A stretch of DNA of 64,000 nt from Nostoc sp. LEGE 12450 (GCF_015206895.1 NZ_JADEXU010000014.1:20611-84610), one strand, 5' to 3'. Counted from the first letter of the stretch, positions 1-8,979 are shown. The notes: a model not told the origin generated them from the sequence alone. Numbers and translations: made by a program.

Positions 1-562
1 AACGCCGAAACTCTTGTTGCAGTTCTAACCGCGTAATCGGATCGAGTGCGCCAAAGGGTTCATCCATCAACAACACAGGTGGATCTGCTGCTAAAGCCCT
101 GGCTACACCGACTCTTTGTCTTTGCCCACCCGAAAGTTCGTGCGGGTAACGCCCTGCAAATTGTGCTGGTTCTAAACCCACTAATTGCAACAATTCATAA
201 ACCCGCGTTTTTATTTGTTTTGATTGCCAACCTTCTAAAGCCGGGACTAAACCCACATTGCGTTCAACTGTAAAATGGGGAAATAAACCAATTTCTTGAA
301 TGACGTAACCAATTTTTCGCCGCAGTTTAATTTCATCCCATTGAGTTGTGGGAATGCCATCAAATAAAACTTCGCCTTGTGTAGGTGTGAATAGGCGATT
401 AATTAACTTCATTGTGGTGGTTTTGCCGCTACCACTGCGCCCAAGTAATACTAGTGCTTCTCCTTGGCGGATGTTGAAGTTGAGATTTGACACCAAGGGG
501 CGATGATTGCGGCTAAAGGTAACATCGCGGAATTCAATGGCGGTTTGGTTATTTTGCGGCAT
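1..562 (-). CDS. ABC transporter ATP-binding protein, osmoprotectant (OpuCA/ProV) type, partial
   Basis: The ATPase subunit of an importer, running off the left edge (C-terminal part missing). The first 187 codons are present, from an ATG at 560-562. Walker A GRSGSGKTT is at residues 41-49, the signature LSGGQ at about 143-147 and Walker B LLMDEP at about 164-169. The stretch IGYVIQEIGLFPH is typical of the glycine betaine/choline/carnitine ATPase family (ProV/OpuCA), so quaternary-amine or related osmolyte import is the best guess. Its permease and binding protein should lie to the left and cannot be seen. Family assignment is firm; substrate is inferred. Confidence 0.85.
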   Translation of the reverse strand, partial: MPQNNQTAIEFRDVTFSRNHRPLVSNLNFNIRQGEALVLLGRSGSGKTTTMKLINRLFTPTQGEVLFDGIPTTQWDEIKLRRKIGYVIQEIGLFPHFTVERNVGLVPALEGWQSKQIKTRVYELLQLVGLEPAQFAGRYPHELSGGQRQRVGVARALAADPPVLLMDEPFGALDPITRLELQQEFRR

Positions 563-667
563 TAGTAGCTTTTGGTGGACGCTAGCCTGTTATTGACTAT
601 ATGTATTATGTGCTGATTTTGCTAGCGTGCTAACGTCCAATTTGTCATATAACAGATTTAAGCCCCT

Positions 668-1084
668 TTATGCAGTTTTAGCATTTTCATCTGATGCTTG
701 CTCTGCAACATTTTTCAAGCGGCTCGATCTGATTTTGCGAATGCGTAGGCGTAGCCCGCCGAAGGCATCGCTATTTCGAACACCGCCCGCCATTTCATAT
801 TCGCGGCTGTCTTTGCCGTACTTGATTGCAACCACCATCAGCATTTTCTCAGAAAGCTGACTCAAGTTTTTTTCCATTTCTTCAATTTCAGTTTTAGAAG
901 AGTCAACCACAGACAGAGCGGTATTATAAACATCAAGTTTATTGCGTAACTGCTCAATTGACTCAATCAATTTTTCCAGATTATAATTTTCGTCAAATTT
1001 GATGCTTGGAACAATTGATTTCAGTCCGGCGGATCTTAACTGAGCTTTTTCTAAAATGCGGGATGTGCGTTTTTGACGAGACAT
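668..1084 (-). CDS. Hypothetical protein with a repeat-derived insertion
   Basis: A 138-aa protein of unknown function. The N-terminus is basic, residues 33-85 are predicted helical or coiled-coil (E/K/L-rich), and a conserved-looking segment GKDSREYEMAGGVR follows at 90-103. Residues 104-118 (NSDAFGGLRLRIRKI) are encoded by a copy of a dispersed cyanobacterial repeat at about 738-777, so this part is probably an insertion tolerated in frame. A similar repeat forms the C-terminus of the gene ending at 46364. ATG at 1082-1084 is preceded by AAGGAG-like sequence on the minus strand. No function is assigned. Confidence 0.7.
   Translation of the reverse strand: MSRQKRTSRILEKAQLRSAGLKSIVPSIKFDENYNLEKLIESIEQLRNKLDVYNTALSVVDSSKTEIEEMEKNLSQLSEKMLMVVAIKYGKDSREYEMAGGVRNSDAFGGLRLRIRKIRSSRLKNVAEQASDENAKTA
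738..777. repeat. Dispersed GC-rich repeat inside a coding sequence
   Basis: Read on the minus strand this is gcgatgccttcggcgggc followed by tacgcctacgc, a repeat of the kind scattered through Nostocales genomes. It keeps the reading frame of the 138-aa gene. A related copy (gcgatgcctacggcgg) is at 46332-46363. Confidence 0.65.
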
Positions 1085-1249
1085 AAAATTACTCCTTTAA
1101 GATGCTGCTAGAGCTAGCTTGGCTTAATTAAACTGCATTTTGGTTCAGCAGAACTCGCAGTTTTTGCTTATAAAATTTTCAGGTTATATCAGTAATTTTT
1201 CGGTATTTATTTTCAGAATTGAATTAATAATGTAAAAAAGCAAAAGTTA
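1085..1249. other. AT-rich intergenic stretch
   Basis: Upstream region of the minus-strand hypothetical gene. No coding potential was seen; it probably holds that gene's promoter. It leads directly into the 21-bp minisatellite. Confidence 0.4.
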
Positions 1250-1375
1250 GACCACTCCCGTCACGACTGAGACCACTCCCGTCACGACTGAGACCACTCC
1301 CATCGCGACTGAGACCACTCCCATCGCGACTGAGACCGCTCCCATCGCGGCTGAAACCACTCCCGTTACGAGTGG
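1250..1375. repeat. 21-bp minisatellite, six copies
   Basis: Six tandem units of gaccactcccgtcacgactga: 1250-1270 and 1271-1291 (identical), 1292-1312 and 1313-1333 (identical to each other, gtcac changed to atcgc), 1334-1354 and 1355-1375 (more diverged). The period is a multiple of three. One plus-strand frame is open through the array and reads ETTPVTT/ETTPIAT heptapeptides, but a TAG at 1248-1250 and the lack of a start argue against translation. Confidence 0.9.
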
Positions 1376-1624
1376 GACTGCTTCAGCTTGTTGGGGAGTG
1401 CGTAGATGCAAAGCGGCTTTAGCGATCGCTTAGTATTCTGTAGAAAAGACTGATGCGATCGCAGTTTGTAGAAGGGCGATCGCAGTTTAGGCAAATTCAA
1501 TTGCTGCGCTGCACCCCACAAGCGTGAAATACAACCAAAAGACTTTGGGCTTGACAAAAATATAACTGTTAAAATCAGCATAATGGTGTCAAAATGCGAA
1601 TAAAACACACCCAAAAGGAGAAAA
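1376..1624. other. Intergenic stretch with clustered HIP1 sites and TA-operon leader
   Basis: Three GCGATCGC octamers lie within about 70 bases (near 1420-1485). A TTGACA at 1551-1556 could be a -35 element, but the possible -10 sequences (TAAAAT at 1570, CATAAT at 1579) are at poor spacing. The ribosome binding site AAGGAG of the toxin-antitoxin operon is at 1615-1620. Confidence 0.45.
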
Positions 1625-1870
1625 ATGCCAGCTATTGTTAAACTACAACTCTCCTTAGAAACTTTAGCAGAAGCAATATCTTCCCTTGATTTAACAGAAA
1701 AACGTCAACTTCAAGAGCTAATTGAGCAACAAATTTTTGAAGCCGAAGAAGCATTGTATGAAGACGATGCAGATACACTGGCAGAAATTCAAGCAGTTCG
1801 CGCTGAGTATAGCGATGGTGAGTCAGTGACTATAGATGAATATGTTGCTAATCGCTCAGAGCAGAGATAA
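1625..1870 (+). CDS. Antitoxin of a type II toxin-antitoxin pair
   Basis: An 81-aa acidic, mainly helical protein, the expected size and position of a RelB/ParD-like antitoxin. It should bind and neutralise the toxin encoded immediately downstream and repress the shared promoter. AAGGAG at 1615-1620 precedes the ATG. Its TAA (1868-1870) overlaps the toxin ATG (1870-1872) by one base, implying translational coupling. The family is assigned from size, acidity and context rather than a motif. It lies about 200 bases upstream of the large CHAT-STAND gene. Confidence 0.8.
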   Translation: MPAIVKLQLSLETLAEAISSLDLTEKRQLQELIEQQIFEAEEALYEDDADTLAEIQAVRAEYSDGESVTIDEYVANRSEQR

Positions 1871-2133
1871 TGAGTTATGCGATCGCTATTTCAAAGTCGG
1901 TACAAAAGCAGATTGATAACTTACCAAATGATGTAATCGAGCGTGTTATTGAAAAAATTCAAAATCTTGCTTTACAACCACGTCCCGATGGAATTGTCAA
2001 GTTAAAAGGTTCTGATAACGAGTATCGTATTCGGATTGGTGATTATAGAGTTCGTTACGAGATTGATGATGAAAGTCAACTCATACAAATTTTGCAGTGC
2101 AAGCATCGAAAAGATGTTTATAGAAAAAGTTAG
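1870..2133 (+). CDS. RelE/ParE-family toxin
   Basis: An 87-aa basic protein with the RelE/ParE superfamily fold signature: an N-terminal helix around SVQKQIDNLPNDVIERV, then the strand-rich segment YRIRIGDYRVRYEIDD and the C-terminal HRKDVYRK. Family members are ribosome-dependent mRNA interferases (RelE) or gyrase inhibitors (ParE); GDYRVRYEI plus HRKDVYR favours the RelE-like branch. It overlaps the antitoxin by one base. The gene appears intact, unlike the vapC at 26.1 kb. Confidence 0.85.
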   Translation: MSYAIAISKSVQKQIDNLPNDVIERVIEKIQNLALQPRPDGIVKLKGSDNEYRIRIGDYRVRYEIDDESQLIQILQCKHRKDVYRKS

Positions 2134-2173
2134 TTTAGATACAATACCATTCAGTTAAACCAAAAAGCCTGAT

Positions 2174-2200
2174 GTAGAGACGCGATTTATCGCGTCTGAT
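2174..2200. repeat. GAGACGCGAT palindrome, copy 1
   Basis: The core gagacgcgatttatcgcgtct is a near-perfect inverted repeat, one of six such elements in the window (others near 28071, 39882, 40757, 45401 and 59789). Here it follows the toxin gene and could act as a transcription or mRNA end. Confidence 0.8.
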
Positions 2201-2344
2201 AAGACCGATAACCCTTAATTGAATCATATTGAGTTTAAATATGCTCAATGGATATGCGATCGCCTAGCATTTTTACGAAATTTTCCCTAAAAAGCTTGTA
2301 TTCTCTCAAGTAAGCTTCCACACACGAATCCCAAACGGTCGGCT

Positions 2345-5300
2345 ATGGAATTAAATCTGCGGTTCCCAGAGAATAACCAAGTCATTGTAAAATTTGACGA
2401 ACAAGAAACCGATAGGCTAGCCTTTGCCTCACCATTAAATGCAGCAGACAGAGAAGAAATTCGCTGGTACTTAGAAACCTATGCGGCGCATTACACTACG
2501 GATGTAGATGATAAACAGGCAAAAGGGATAGCTGAAAAATTGCAGCAATGGGGCAAAGATTTATTTAATGCAGTTTTTCAAGATCGGGCTGCTCAACGGC
2601 TGTTTAATGATTTTCAAGATCAAAATCAACCAGGACGCTTATTAACAATCAGCGCCAGTCATCCAGCAATTTTATCACTGCCTTGGGAATTGTTACGCGA
2701 TCCACAAGGTACTTATTTGTTTCACGAAAATCCCCGCATATCTATTCGTCGTCGCTTGGCTGGTGCAGGGGGTGGACGCAGACCGTTTAAAGTGCCAGTC
2801 AAAGACCGTTTGCGGTTATTGTTTGTGGTTAGTCGCCCTAGTGATGCGGGATTTATTGACCCCCGTGGTGAAGCAATGGCAGTGTTGAACGCCATTCAAC
2901 AAGCAGCAGCCGGACGGGTTGAGGTAGAGTTTTTGCGTCCAGCCACCTTGGATAATTTAGTAGCGCGGTTAGAAGACTCCCGCAAACCCCCTGTTGATAT
3001 TGTGCATTTTGACGGTCATGGGGTATTTGATTTAGATGGGCGTTTCCAAGAACAGGCTAAACATAGCGATCCGGTGGGACTAACTAAAGGCGGGAATGAG
3101 AACGGCAGCAATATCGGTTATTTGTTATTTGAAGATAAAGAAGGGAAAAAAGCCCTGATTACTGCCGAAACCTTGGGTGATATGCTGAATCGGCAAAAAG
3201 TGGGGTTAATTGTTTTGTCTGCCTGTCAGTCGGCGGCGATGGGTGGGGAAGATGGAGAAGATGCAATGGGTAGTGTAGCCGCTAGGTTAACCCATGCAGG
3301 TATTCCCACAGTCTTGGCTATGACTCATTCGGTATTAGTGACAACTACCCAACAACTGTTTGCTAAATTTTATCAGGGTTTAGTATCTGGTGCTGGTATG
3401 GGTGAAGCATTAGATAATGCGCGGCGAGACTTGTATCTCAACCAACAACGGGGAGAACGGCAACGGGGTGAGAAACGAGTACAGTTAAAATTGCAAGATT
3501 GGTTTTTACCTGCCTTGTATCAAACGGCTGGTGATACCCCATTATTGCAGCAGCAAGACTTGAACAACCAAGAAAGCGGCGAGTCACCAAAATGGGGAAA
3601 CTTGCCGGATTTACAAGAAGCTGGATTCTTCGGTCGTAGCCGGGAATTATGGCAGATAGAACGGTGCTTTGTGCAGGGAACGCGCCGCCTCACAGTATCG
3701 GGTTTTGGTGGACAGGGAAAAACCTATCTTGTCCAGGAAGCAGGACGCTGGTTACACCGCACGGGGATGTTTGAGAAAGTTTGTTTTGTTGATTATGCTG
3801 CCTTTGGTGGTGTGGATGCTGTAGGCTGGGCAGTTAGCACCCTGGCGACAGTGTTAAACGAGAGTTTAATTGATGGGGCGGCGGCAACTCAGGCGTTGCG
3901 TAACCAAGCCACATTGCTGATTTTAGATAACTTAGAAACCTTGCCAGCAGAAACCCTACAAGAACTGTTAACCGTGGCAAAACAGTGGTCTGAGGTTGGG
4001 GACTGTCGGGTATTACTCACCACTCGCACACCAGATTTTCACCATCCCGATTATCCCACACAAGGCAGTCGCAAACATATCTCCTTATCTTTGCGAGGTT
4101 TGGGACGAGAAGATGCCCTAGCGTATTTCCAGAGTTTGATTAAACTGACGCTAGCACCCAAATTTGACCCACCTCAACGGGGCGTATTGTTGGAATTATT
4201 TAAACTGGTGGATTTTCATCCCCTGTCCATTGGTTTGTTGGCGAAACAGTTGGAAAATCGCCGTCCGGCAGAGTTGGGACAACGCTTAGAAACCTTGATT
4301 GCCCAAACACCAGATAATCCCCTGTTGGCATCGTTGAATTTATCTTTAGAACGGTTGGATGCTGAAGCAATGCAGTTGTTGCCTCGTTTAGGCGTGTTTC
4401 AGGGCGGGGCGTTAGAATTTATCTTGCTGGATATTACAGAAATTTCTGAGTCACAGTGGCAAACTTTGCGCCCTGCCTTAGAAACCACTGGTTTAATTCA
4501 GCCCGAATATTTGCCTCGTGTTGGTCGGCCTTTTCTCAAATTTCACCCCACCTTAGCCCCTGCCTTGTGGCCGCGCTTATCCCCAGAAGCACAGACAGAA
4601 CTGCTTGCCCGTTATCAACACGAGTATTATCAACTTTCTCACGCTTTGTATTTTGAAGATAGCAAAGACCCTCATTTTATTTGTGCCATTGCCCAGCAGG
4701 AATTACCGAATTTACTTTATGCAGTTGATGGCGCGTTGAATGCAGGTGCAGAATGGGCAGTAGACTTTGTTTACATTGTTAACAATTTTCTTGGTAACTT
4801 TGGACTTAACCGCGATTGCACTAGACTAAATCAACGGATTGCTCAGTTTACTGGGGAAGTAGGTTCCGGTACATGGTATCTCAGCCGTACTAGTTCAGGC
4901 GAGCAATTATTCGATGCTGGTCGCTATCAACAAGCAGCGCAGGTGTTTAATGAGATACTAGCAGAGTTGGGCGAGCAACCAAGTTATAACTGCTGTGTTA
5001 CTTTGGGTAGGCTAGGGCGATGCTTTGCAGAGCAAAGACAAACAGCACAAGCAGCAGAAATCTACCGCCAGGGGTTAGCAGTAGCGCAGCAGTTGAAACA
5101 GTCTGATGGTGTCAACCAACTGATGGGAACGTTGCAGACTGACTTGGCAGGTGTGCTGATGGATATGGGAGATTATGGTGAGGCACGCATTGCTTCTGAA
5201 GCAGGATTAGCTATTGACAAAGAAGTTGGCAACCTTCGTGGGGCTGCGGTATCAAATTTTCAACTCGGAACTCTAGTTATGCTGCAAGGCAACCTCCCAG

Positions 5301-6091
5301 AGGCAGAACAGCGTTACCGAGAAGTACTGACTAATTTCCAGCAACTCAACGAACCAGCATCAGAAGCCACGGTTTGGCATCAACTGGGTGTGGTGTACGA
5401 AAAAGGCAAGCACTGGGACGCTGCGGAAAATGCCTACCGAACATCAGCACAAATTAAAGAATCTCTAGGAAATCTGGCAGGTGCAGCAGGTACTTGGAAT
5501 CAATTAGGCTTGCTCAATAAACTTGTTGGCAAACTGGGAGAGGCGGAGGCTTGGTTTCGCAAAGCTTTGAAGCAATTTCAAAAATTAGAAGATCCAGCAA
5601 ATGCATCTCTAGTATTAAGTAACCTCGCTTCCATACTACAAAAACAACCCCACCGCCTCAGCGAAGCCCGACAATTGGCAGAAGAAGCATTAGCCATCCG
5701 CAAAACCTTAGACCCAGCTGCGGCTAAGATTTGGATAATCTATAACATCTTGGCAAATATTGCCGATAAGCAGGGCGACACCACCCAAGCTAAAGAATAT
5801 CGTCGCCTAGAAAGGCAAGCAAAAGCGGCGTTTGCGGGGACACAGTATGAGTTGCGGCAACATGGGCAGTTGATTGCACAGGTAGTAGATGCTGTGGATA
5901 ATGCAGAAATCAGGGAACAGCTAGAAATTGATATGGAGAATCTTGCAGAAGATTTTCCAAATTTCGTTGCTGCCATCCGTCTTATCTTAGCCGGCGAGCG
6001 AGATGAGAATATACTGTGCGAGCCGTTAGATTTGGAAAAGTCTATGTTTATCTACGCTATCCTGCGGGGTATTGCTGACCCTCATAAATAA
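2345..6091 (+). CDS. CHAT protease-STAND ATPase-TPR protein
   Basis: A 1248-aa multidomain protein. Residues about 90-400 form a CHAT (caspase-like) peptidase with the catalytic pair His225 in HFDGHG and Cys294 in LSACQSA. A STAND NTPase follows, with Walker A GFGGQGKT at 453-460, Walker B LLILDN near 524-529 and an LLTTRT sensor-like motif. Winged-helix or helical linker sequence comes next, then TPR-like helical repeats from about 850 to 1170. In this family the repeats sense a trigger, the ATPase oligomerises and the protease is released, as in programmed-death and anti-phage systems; that role is inferred here. Neighbours are a RelE-type TA pair upstream and a convergent small membrane protein downstream. 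All catalytic motifs are intact. Confidence 0.9.
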   Translation: MELNLRFPENNQVIVKFDEQETDRLAFASPLNAADREEIRWYLETYAAHYTTDVDDKQAKGIAEKLQQWGKDLFNAVFQDRAAQRLFNDFQDQNQPGRLLTISASHPAILSLPWELLRDPQGTYLFHENPRISIRRRLAGAGGGRRPFKVPVKDRLRLLFVVSRPSDAGFIDPRGEAMAVLNAIQQAAAGRVEVEFLRPATLDNLVARLEDSRKPPVDIVHFDGHGVFDLDGRFQEQAKHSDPVGLTKGGNENGSNIGYLLFEDKEGKKALITAETLGDMLNRQKVGLIVLSACQSAAMGGEDGEDAMGSVAARLTHAGIPTVLAMTHSVLVTTTQQLFAKFYQGLVSGAGMGEALDNARRDLYLNQQRGERQRGEKRVQLKLQDWFLPALYQTAGDTPLLQQQDLNNQESGESPKWGNLPDLQEAGFFGRSRELWQIERCFVQGTRRLTVSGFGGQGKTYLVQEAGRWLHRTGMFEKVCFVDYAAFGGVDAVGWAVSTLATVLNESLIDGAAATQALRNQATLLILDNLETLPAETLQELLTVAKQWSEVGDCRVLLTTRTPDFHHPDYPTQGSRKHISLSLRGLGREDALAYFQSLIKLTLAPKFDPPQRGVLLELFKLVDFHPLSIGLLAKQLENRRPAELGQRLETLIAQTPDNPLLASLNLSLERLDAEAMQLLPRLGVFQGGALEFILLDITEISESQWQTLRPALETTGLIQPEYLPRVGRPFLKFHPTLAPALWPRLSPEAQTELLARYQHEYYQLSHALYFEDSKDPHFICAIAQQELPNLLYAVDGALNAGAEWAVDFVYIVNNFLGNFGLNRDCTRLNQRIAQFTGEVGSGTWYLSRTSSGEQLFDAGRYQQAAQVFNEILAELGEQPSYNCCVTLGRLGRCFAEQRQTAQAAEIYRQGLAVAQQLKQSDGVNQLMGTLQTDLAGVLMDMGDYGEARIASEAGLAIDKEVGNLRGAAVSNFQLGTLVMLQGNLPEAEQRYREVLTNFQQLNEPASEATVWHQLGVVYEKGKHWDAAENAYRTSAQIKESLGNLAGAAGTWNQLGLLNKLVGKLGEAEAWFRKALKQFQKLEDPANASLVLSNLASILQKQPHRLSEARQLAEEALAIRKTLDPAAAKIWIIYNILANIADKQGDTTQAKEYRRLERQAKAAFAGTQYELRQHGQLIAQVVDAVDNAEIREQLEIDMENLAEDFPNFVAAIRLILAGERDENILCEPLDLEKSMFIYAILRGIADPHK

Positions 6092-6130
6092 TTCGTAATT
6101 CGTAATTCGTAATTCGTAATTCGTAATTAC
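6092..6130. repeat. Heptamer short tandem repeat (AATTCGT)n
   Basis: About five tandem copies of aattcgt follow the CHAT-STAND stop codon. Heptamer STRRs of this kind are characteristic of heterocystous cyanobacteria. Confidence 0.85.
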
Positions 6131-6140
6131 GAAAGTAAAT

Positions 6141-6217
6141 GTAGGGTGTGTTGTCGCGCAGCGCAACGCACCTTCAAGAATCTAAAGTGCGTTAGCCTAC
6201 GGCATAACAGACCCTAC
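6141..6217. repeat. MITE-like element with GTAGGGT/ACCCTAC ends
   Basis: A 77-bp element bounded by gtagggt and accctac inverted ends. It has an internal ttgtcgcgcagcgcaacgcac hairpin and a gtgcgttagcctacggc segment. It sits between the convergent 2345-6091 and 6273-6710 genes. Only one copy was recognised in this window. Confidence 0.55.
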
Positions 6218-6272
6218 TGGACTCTTAAAACTCTTACTCTCTGAGCCTCCGCGTCTCTGCGTGATGCAAAAT

Positions 6273-6710
6273 TCATTTATTCTCCACTTCCGAAGAATAA
6301 TCTTCACAAAACGCTTTCAACCCAATATGAATAACAATCACCGTCACGGCGACAGCTAAAGGAGATAGCACATCTCCCGAAAAACCCATTGTTACCAACA
6401 CTGCACCCAAGCGTTCCACAGCATCCTTATTATCCAAATCGCCCCATTTCTTCCACTGCTGATTCAGCATTCCCCCTTCTTGGCATAAATCACTTTTGGC
6501 AGCTCGTCCAAATCTCTGCAAAAAACTCTTAGACTTTTCTTGTGTAAGTTTTGTAATTGCTTCGGTTTGTTTTACCAGCATTTTTTCAGCCGACGTTTTA
6601 TCGTCTCCTTGTTTTTGCCTTGAATCTGGCGCATCGCGCAGTTCCGTTAACTGGCGGTCAATTTCGGCAGAGAGGGCAGTAATTTCTTCGGAGGTAAAGA
6701 TGCTGTTCAT
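6273..6710 (-). CDS. Small hypothetical protein with C-terminal membrane segment
   Basis: A 145-aa protein of unrecognised family. Residues 1-90 are charged and probably helical or coiled-coil (ALSAEIDRQLTELRD, AEKMLVKQTEAITKL). Residues about 111-132 (LSPLAVAVTVIVIHIGLKAF) are one hydrophobic membrane segment, followed by an acidic tail. It is convergent with the CHAT-STAND gene, separated only by repeats. A short soluble domain on a single membrane anchor next to a CHAT protease would fit a substrate or effector partner, but this is speculation from proximity. Codon use and length support a real gene. Confidence 0.65.
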   Translation of the reverse strand: MNSIFTSEEITALSAEIDRQLTELRDAPDSRQKQGDDKTSAEKMLVKQTEAITKLTQEKSKSFLQRFGRAAKSDLCQEGGMLNQQWKKWGDLDNKDAVERLGAVLVTMGFSGDVLSPLAVAVTVIVIHIGLKAFCEDYSSEVENK

Positions 6711-6836
6711 TACTGAATTGTTTAATAATGTTTGGCGATCGCTGGTTATTTTTACAACCCAATTTACAATATCATTGGCTGTAATCTACTGACCAGTCAA
6801 ATAAGCACGCCGAGAAGTGATTAATACAAGCATTGG

Positions 6837-6950
6837 GCGACTAGAAGTCGCGGCTACACAAACAAAGTCCGCCTCCGCGGACTAATAAAAATCAAGGGTT
6901 TTAAACCCACGGAGGTGGGTTTTGTCTGTATAGCCGCGATTTCTAATCGC
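6837..6950. repeat. 114-bp multi-hairpin dispersed repeat, copy A (inverted)
   Basis: Ends gcgactagaagtcgc and gcgatttctaatcgc flank two hairpins, gtccgcctccgcggac and cccacggaggtggg, separated by an AT-rich spacer. The reverse complement matches copies at 38379-38494 and 57211-57316. The element is non-coding. Confidence 0.9.
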
Positions 6951-6979
6951 CCGGTATATTTCCAAACGTAAAATACTCG

Positions 6980-8908
6980 TTAAGACTCCATCTCTGCCAA
7001 TTCTAACCAGCGTTCAGTCGCCACATCGATCGCGTGCTTGAGCTTTTCCACATGATCATACAATTTCTGCACTTCGCTATAATTCCCCGGTGACACATTC
7101 CCCAGTGCTTTCTCGGTTTCTGCCTTCTGTGCCTCTAACTCGGCAATCTTACCTTCCAACTGCTCAAATTCCTTTTTCTCCCAATTAGATAACCTCCGCC
7201 GCTTGGTATTCTCTACATCCTTGGGTGCAGCCGCACCATTTTGGACTTCGACATTTTTAGGCTTCTCCTTAGCGTTAGCAGCTTGTTGCTGTGCCTCTTC
7301 AGCCTTCTTATAGTCCAGATAAATTGAGTAATTACCTGGATATTGCCTCAGATTACCGCCTTCCTCAAAGGAAAATACTGTGTCGATGGTGCGATCGAGA
7401 AAGTAGCGATCGTGAGAAACTACAATTACACACCCGGCAAAGTCTTCTAAATAATCCTCTAATACTGCCAATGTCTGAACATCTAAATCATTTGTCGGTT
7501 CATCTAAAATTAAGACATTGGGCGCACCCATCAAAACCCGCAACAGAAATAAACGGCGTTTTTCACCACCAGAAAGTTTATTAATTGGGGCATACTGTTG
7601 ATTACCAGGAAACAAAAACCGCTCTAACATTTGCGAAGCAGTAATTTGAGTGCCATCGGTAATTTTGATAAATTCACCTTCTTCTTTGATGTAGTCAATC
7701 ACGCGCTGACTTTCGTTTAAAGCTGTGAGCAATTCTTCAGAATGCTGGTCAAAATAACCGATGTGAATTGTAGTCCCAATTTCTGCAACACCTGAATCTG
7801 GTTTAATTTGACCAGTAATAATATCCATTAAAGTGGATTTACCAGCACCATTAGCGCCGATGATGCCGATGCGGTCTTCTGGGCTAAATTCGTAGGTGAA
7901 ATTATTAATTAAGGTGCGTCCATTGTATGCTTTAGAAATATTATTTAATTCAATAACTTTTTTGCCAATGCGACGACCAACTGTAGAAATATCAACTTTA
8001 CCCTGAACTTCTTTAAATTCAGTATCCCGCAGAGCATGAGCGCGGTCAATTCTCGCTTTTTGCTTGGTACTTCTGGCTTTTGGCCCTTTTTTGAGCCATT
8101 CCAACTCGCGGCGCAACAAGCCTTGGTGTTTCCGTTGACTACTTACGGCAGATTCTTCAGCTAAAGCTTTCTTTTCGAGGTAATATGAGTAGTTACCTGT
8201 ATAGGTGTAAATGTCGCCTCGGTCGATTTCCACAATCCGGTTGGTAACGCGATCTAGAAAATAGCGATCGTGGGTGATCAGAAAAAGTGCGCCGCGATAG
8301 CGATTTAAATAACTTTGTAACCATTCTACAGAAAGAGCATCGAGATGGTTTGTCGGCTCATCCATGAGCAAAACATCTGGTTCTGCTAGCAAGGCTGATG
8401 CTAAAGCAATGCGCTTGCGATAGCCTCCAGACAAAGTGCCTATCTTGGCATCAAAGTCAGAGATTCCTAATTTTGTAAGGATTATTTTAGCATTAGTTTC
8501 TAGTTCCCAAGCACCACTCGTATCCATCTTTTGCATCACCACAGAAAGGCGAGACATCAGTTGGCTATCATCTGGATAGTGAGCCAATTTATCTGAGAGT
8601 TCTTCATACTCACGCACCAAAGCCGTATGTTCGCCACTGTCGGCAAAAACTTGCTCTAAAACTGTGTGATTTTCATCTAAATCTGGCAGTTGAGGTAAGT
8701 AGATGATTTTAGAACCAGAGTTAATTATAATTTGACCGCTATCAATGGATTCTAACCCGGCAATCATTTTTAATAGGGTTGATTTCCCTGAACCGTTAGT
8801 ACCAATTAAGCCAACTTTATCGGTAGCATCAAGGCTAAAACTGGCATCTTTTAAAACTTCTTTGATGCCAAAGTCTTTTTTAACCGACTGGAGTGTAATA
8901 ATACTCAT
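6980..8908 (-). CDS. uup: ABC-F family ATPase, Uup-like
   Basis: A 642-aa cytoplasmic protein with two ABC cassettes and no membrane segment. Cassette 1 has GTNGSGKS, LSGGYRKRIALAS and LLMDEPTNHLD; cassette 2 has GANGAGKS, LSGGEKRRLFLL and LILDEPTNDLD. The linker between them is rich in K/R (KKGPKARSTKQKAR), as in ABC-F proteins. Residues from about 570 form the charged coiled-coil C-terminal domain (EKKEFEQLEGKIAELEAQK) characteristic of Uup. Members act on ribosomes or branched DNA, and Uup limits precise transposon excision. Length is normal. The gene is monocistronic or followed by nothing; the upstream neighbour (DUF1824) is only 70 bases away on the same strand. Confidence 0.9.
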   Translation of the reverse strand: MSIITLQSVKKDFGIKEVLKDASFSLDATDKVGLIGTNGSGKSTLLKMIAGLESIDSGQIIINSGSKIIYLPQLPDLDENHTVLEQVFADSGEHTALVREYEELSDKLAHYPDDSQLMSRLSVVMQKMDTSGAWELETNAKIILTKLGISDFDAKIGTLSGGYRKRIALASALLAEPDVLLMDEPTNHLDALSVEWLQSYLNRYRGALFLITHDRYFLDRVTNRIVEIDRGDIYTYTGNYSYYLEKKALAEESAVSSQRKHQGLLRRELEWLKKGPKARSTKQKARIDRAHALRDTEFKEVQGKVDISTVGRRIGKKVIELNNISKAYNGRTLINNFTYEFSPEDRIGIIGANGAGKSTLMDIITGQIKPDSGVAEIGTTIHIGYFDQHSEELLTALNESQRVIDYIKEEGEFIKITDGTQITASQMLERFLFPGNQQYAPINKLSGGEKRRLFLLRVLMGAPNVLILDEPTNDLDVQTLAVLEDYLEDFAGCVIVVSHDRYFLDRTIDTVFSFEEGGNLRQYPGNYSIYLDYKKAEEAQQQAANAKEKPKNVEVQNGAAAPKDVENTKRRRLSNWEKKEFEQLEGKIAELEAQKAETEKALGNVSPGNYSEVQKLYDHVEKLKHAIDVATERWLELAEMES

Positions 8909-8979
8909 AAAATCTAGTAATTTTTCATTGATCGTTAGTTAGTAGGTAAAGCACATACCCTACCTACATTCGCCGAATT

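Noticed and set aside
1250..1375. The 21-bp repeat array as a possible CRISPR
   Set aside because: Units are directly adjacent with no unique spacers, and no cas gene is present.
1251..1433. Open plus-strand frame through the minisatellite reading ETTPVTT repeats
   Set aside because: A TAG directly precedes it, there is no start codon or ribosome binding site, and a stop follows soon after the array.
1551..1584. TTGACA with downstream CATAAT/TAAAAT as a sigma-70 promoter for the TA operon
   Set aside because: Spacing is 22 or 13 bases, both outside the usual 16-18, so it is not listed as a promoter.
1366..1614. 82-codon minus-strand ORF upstream of the antitoxin
   Set aside because: Overlaps the end of the minisatellite, HIP1 sites and the TA leader; no family features.
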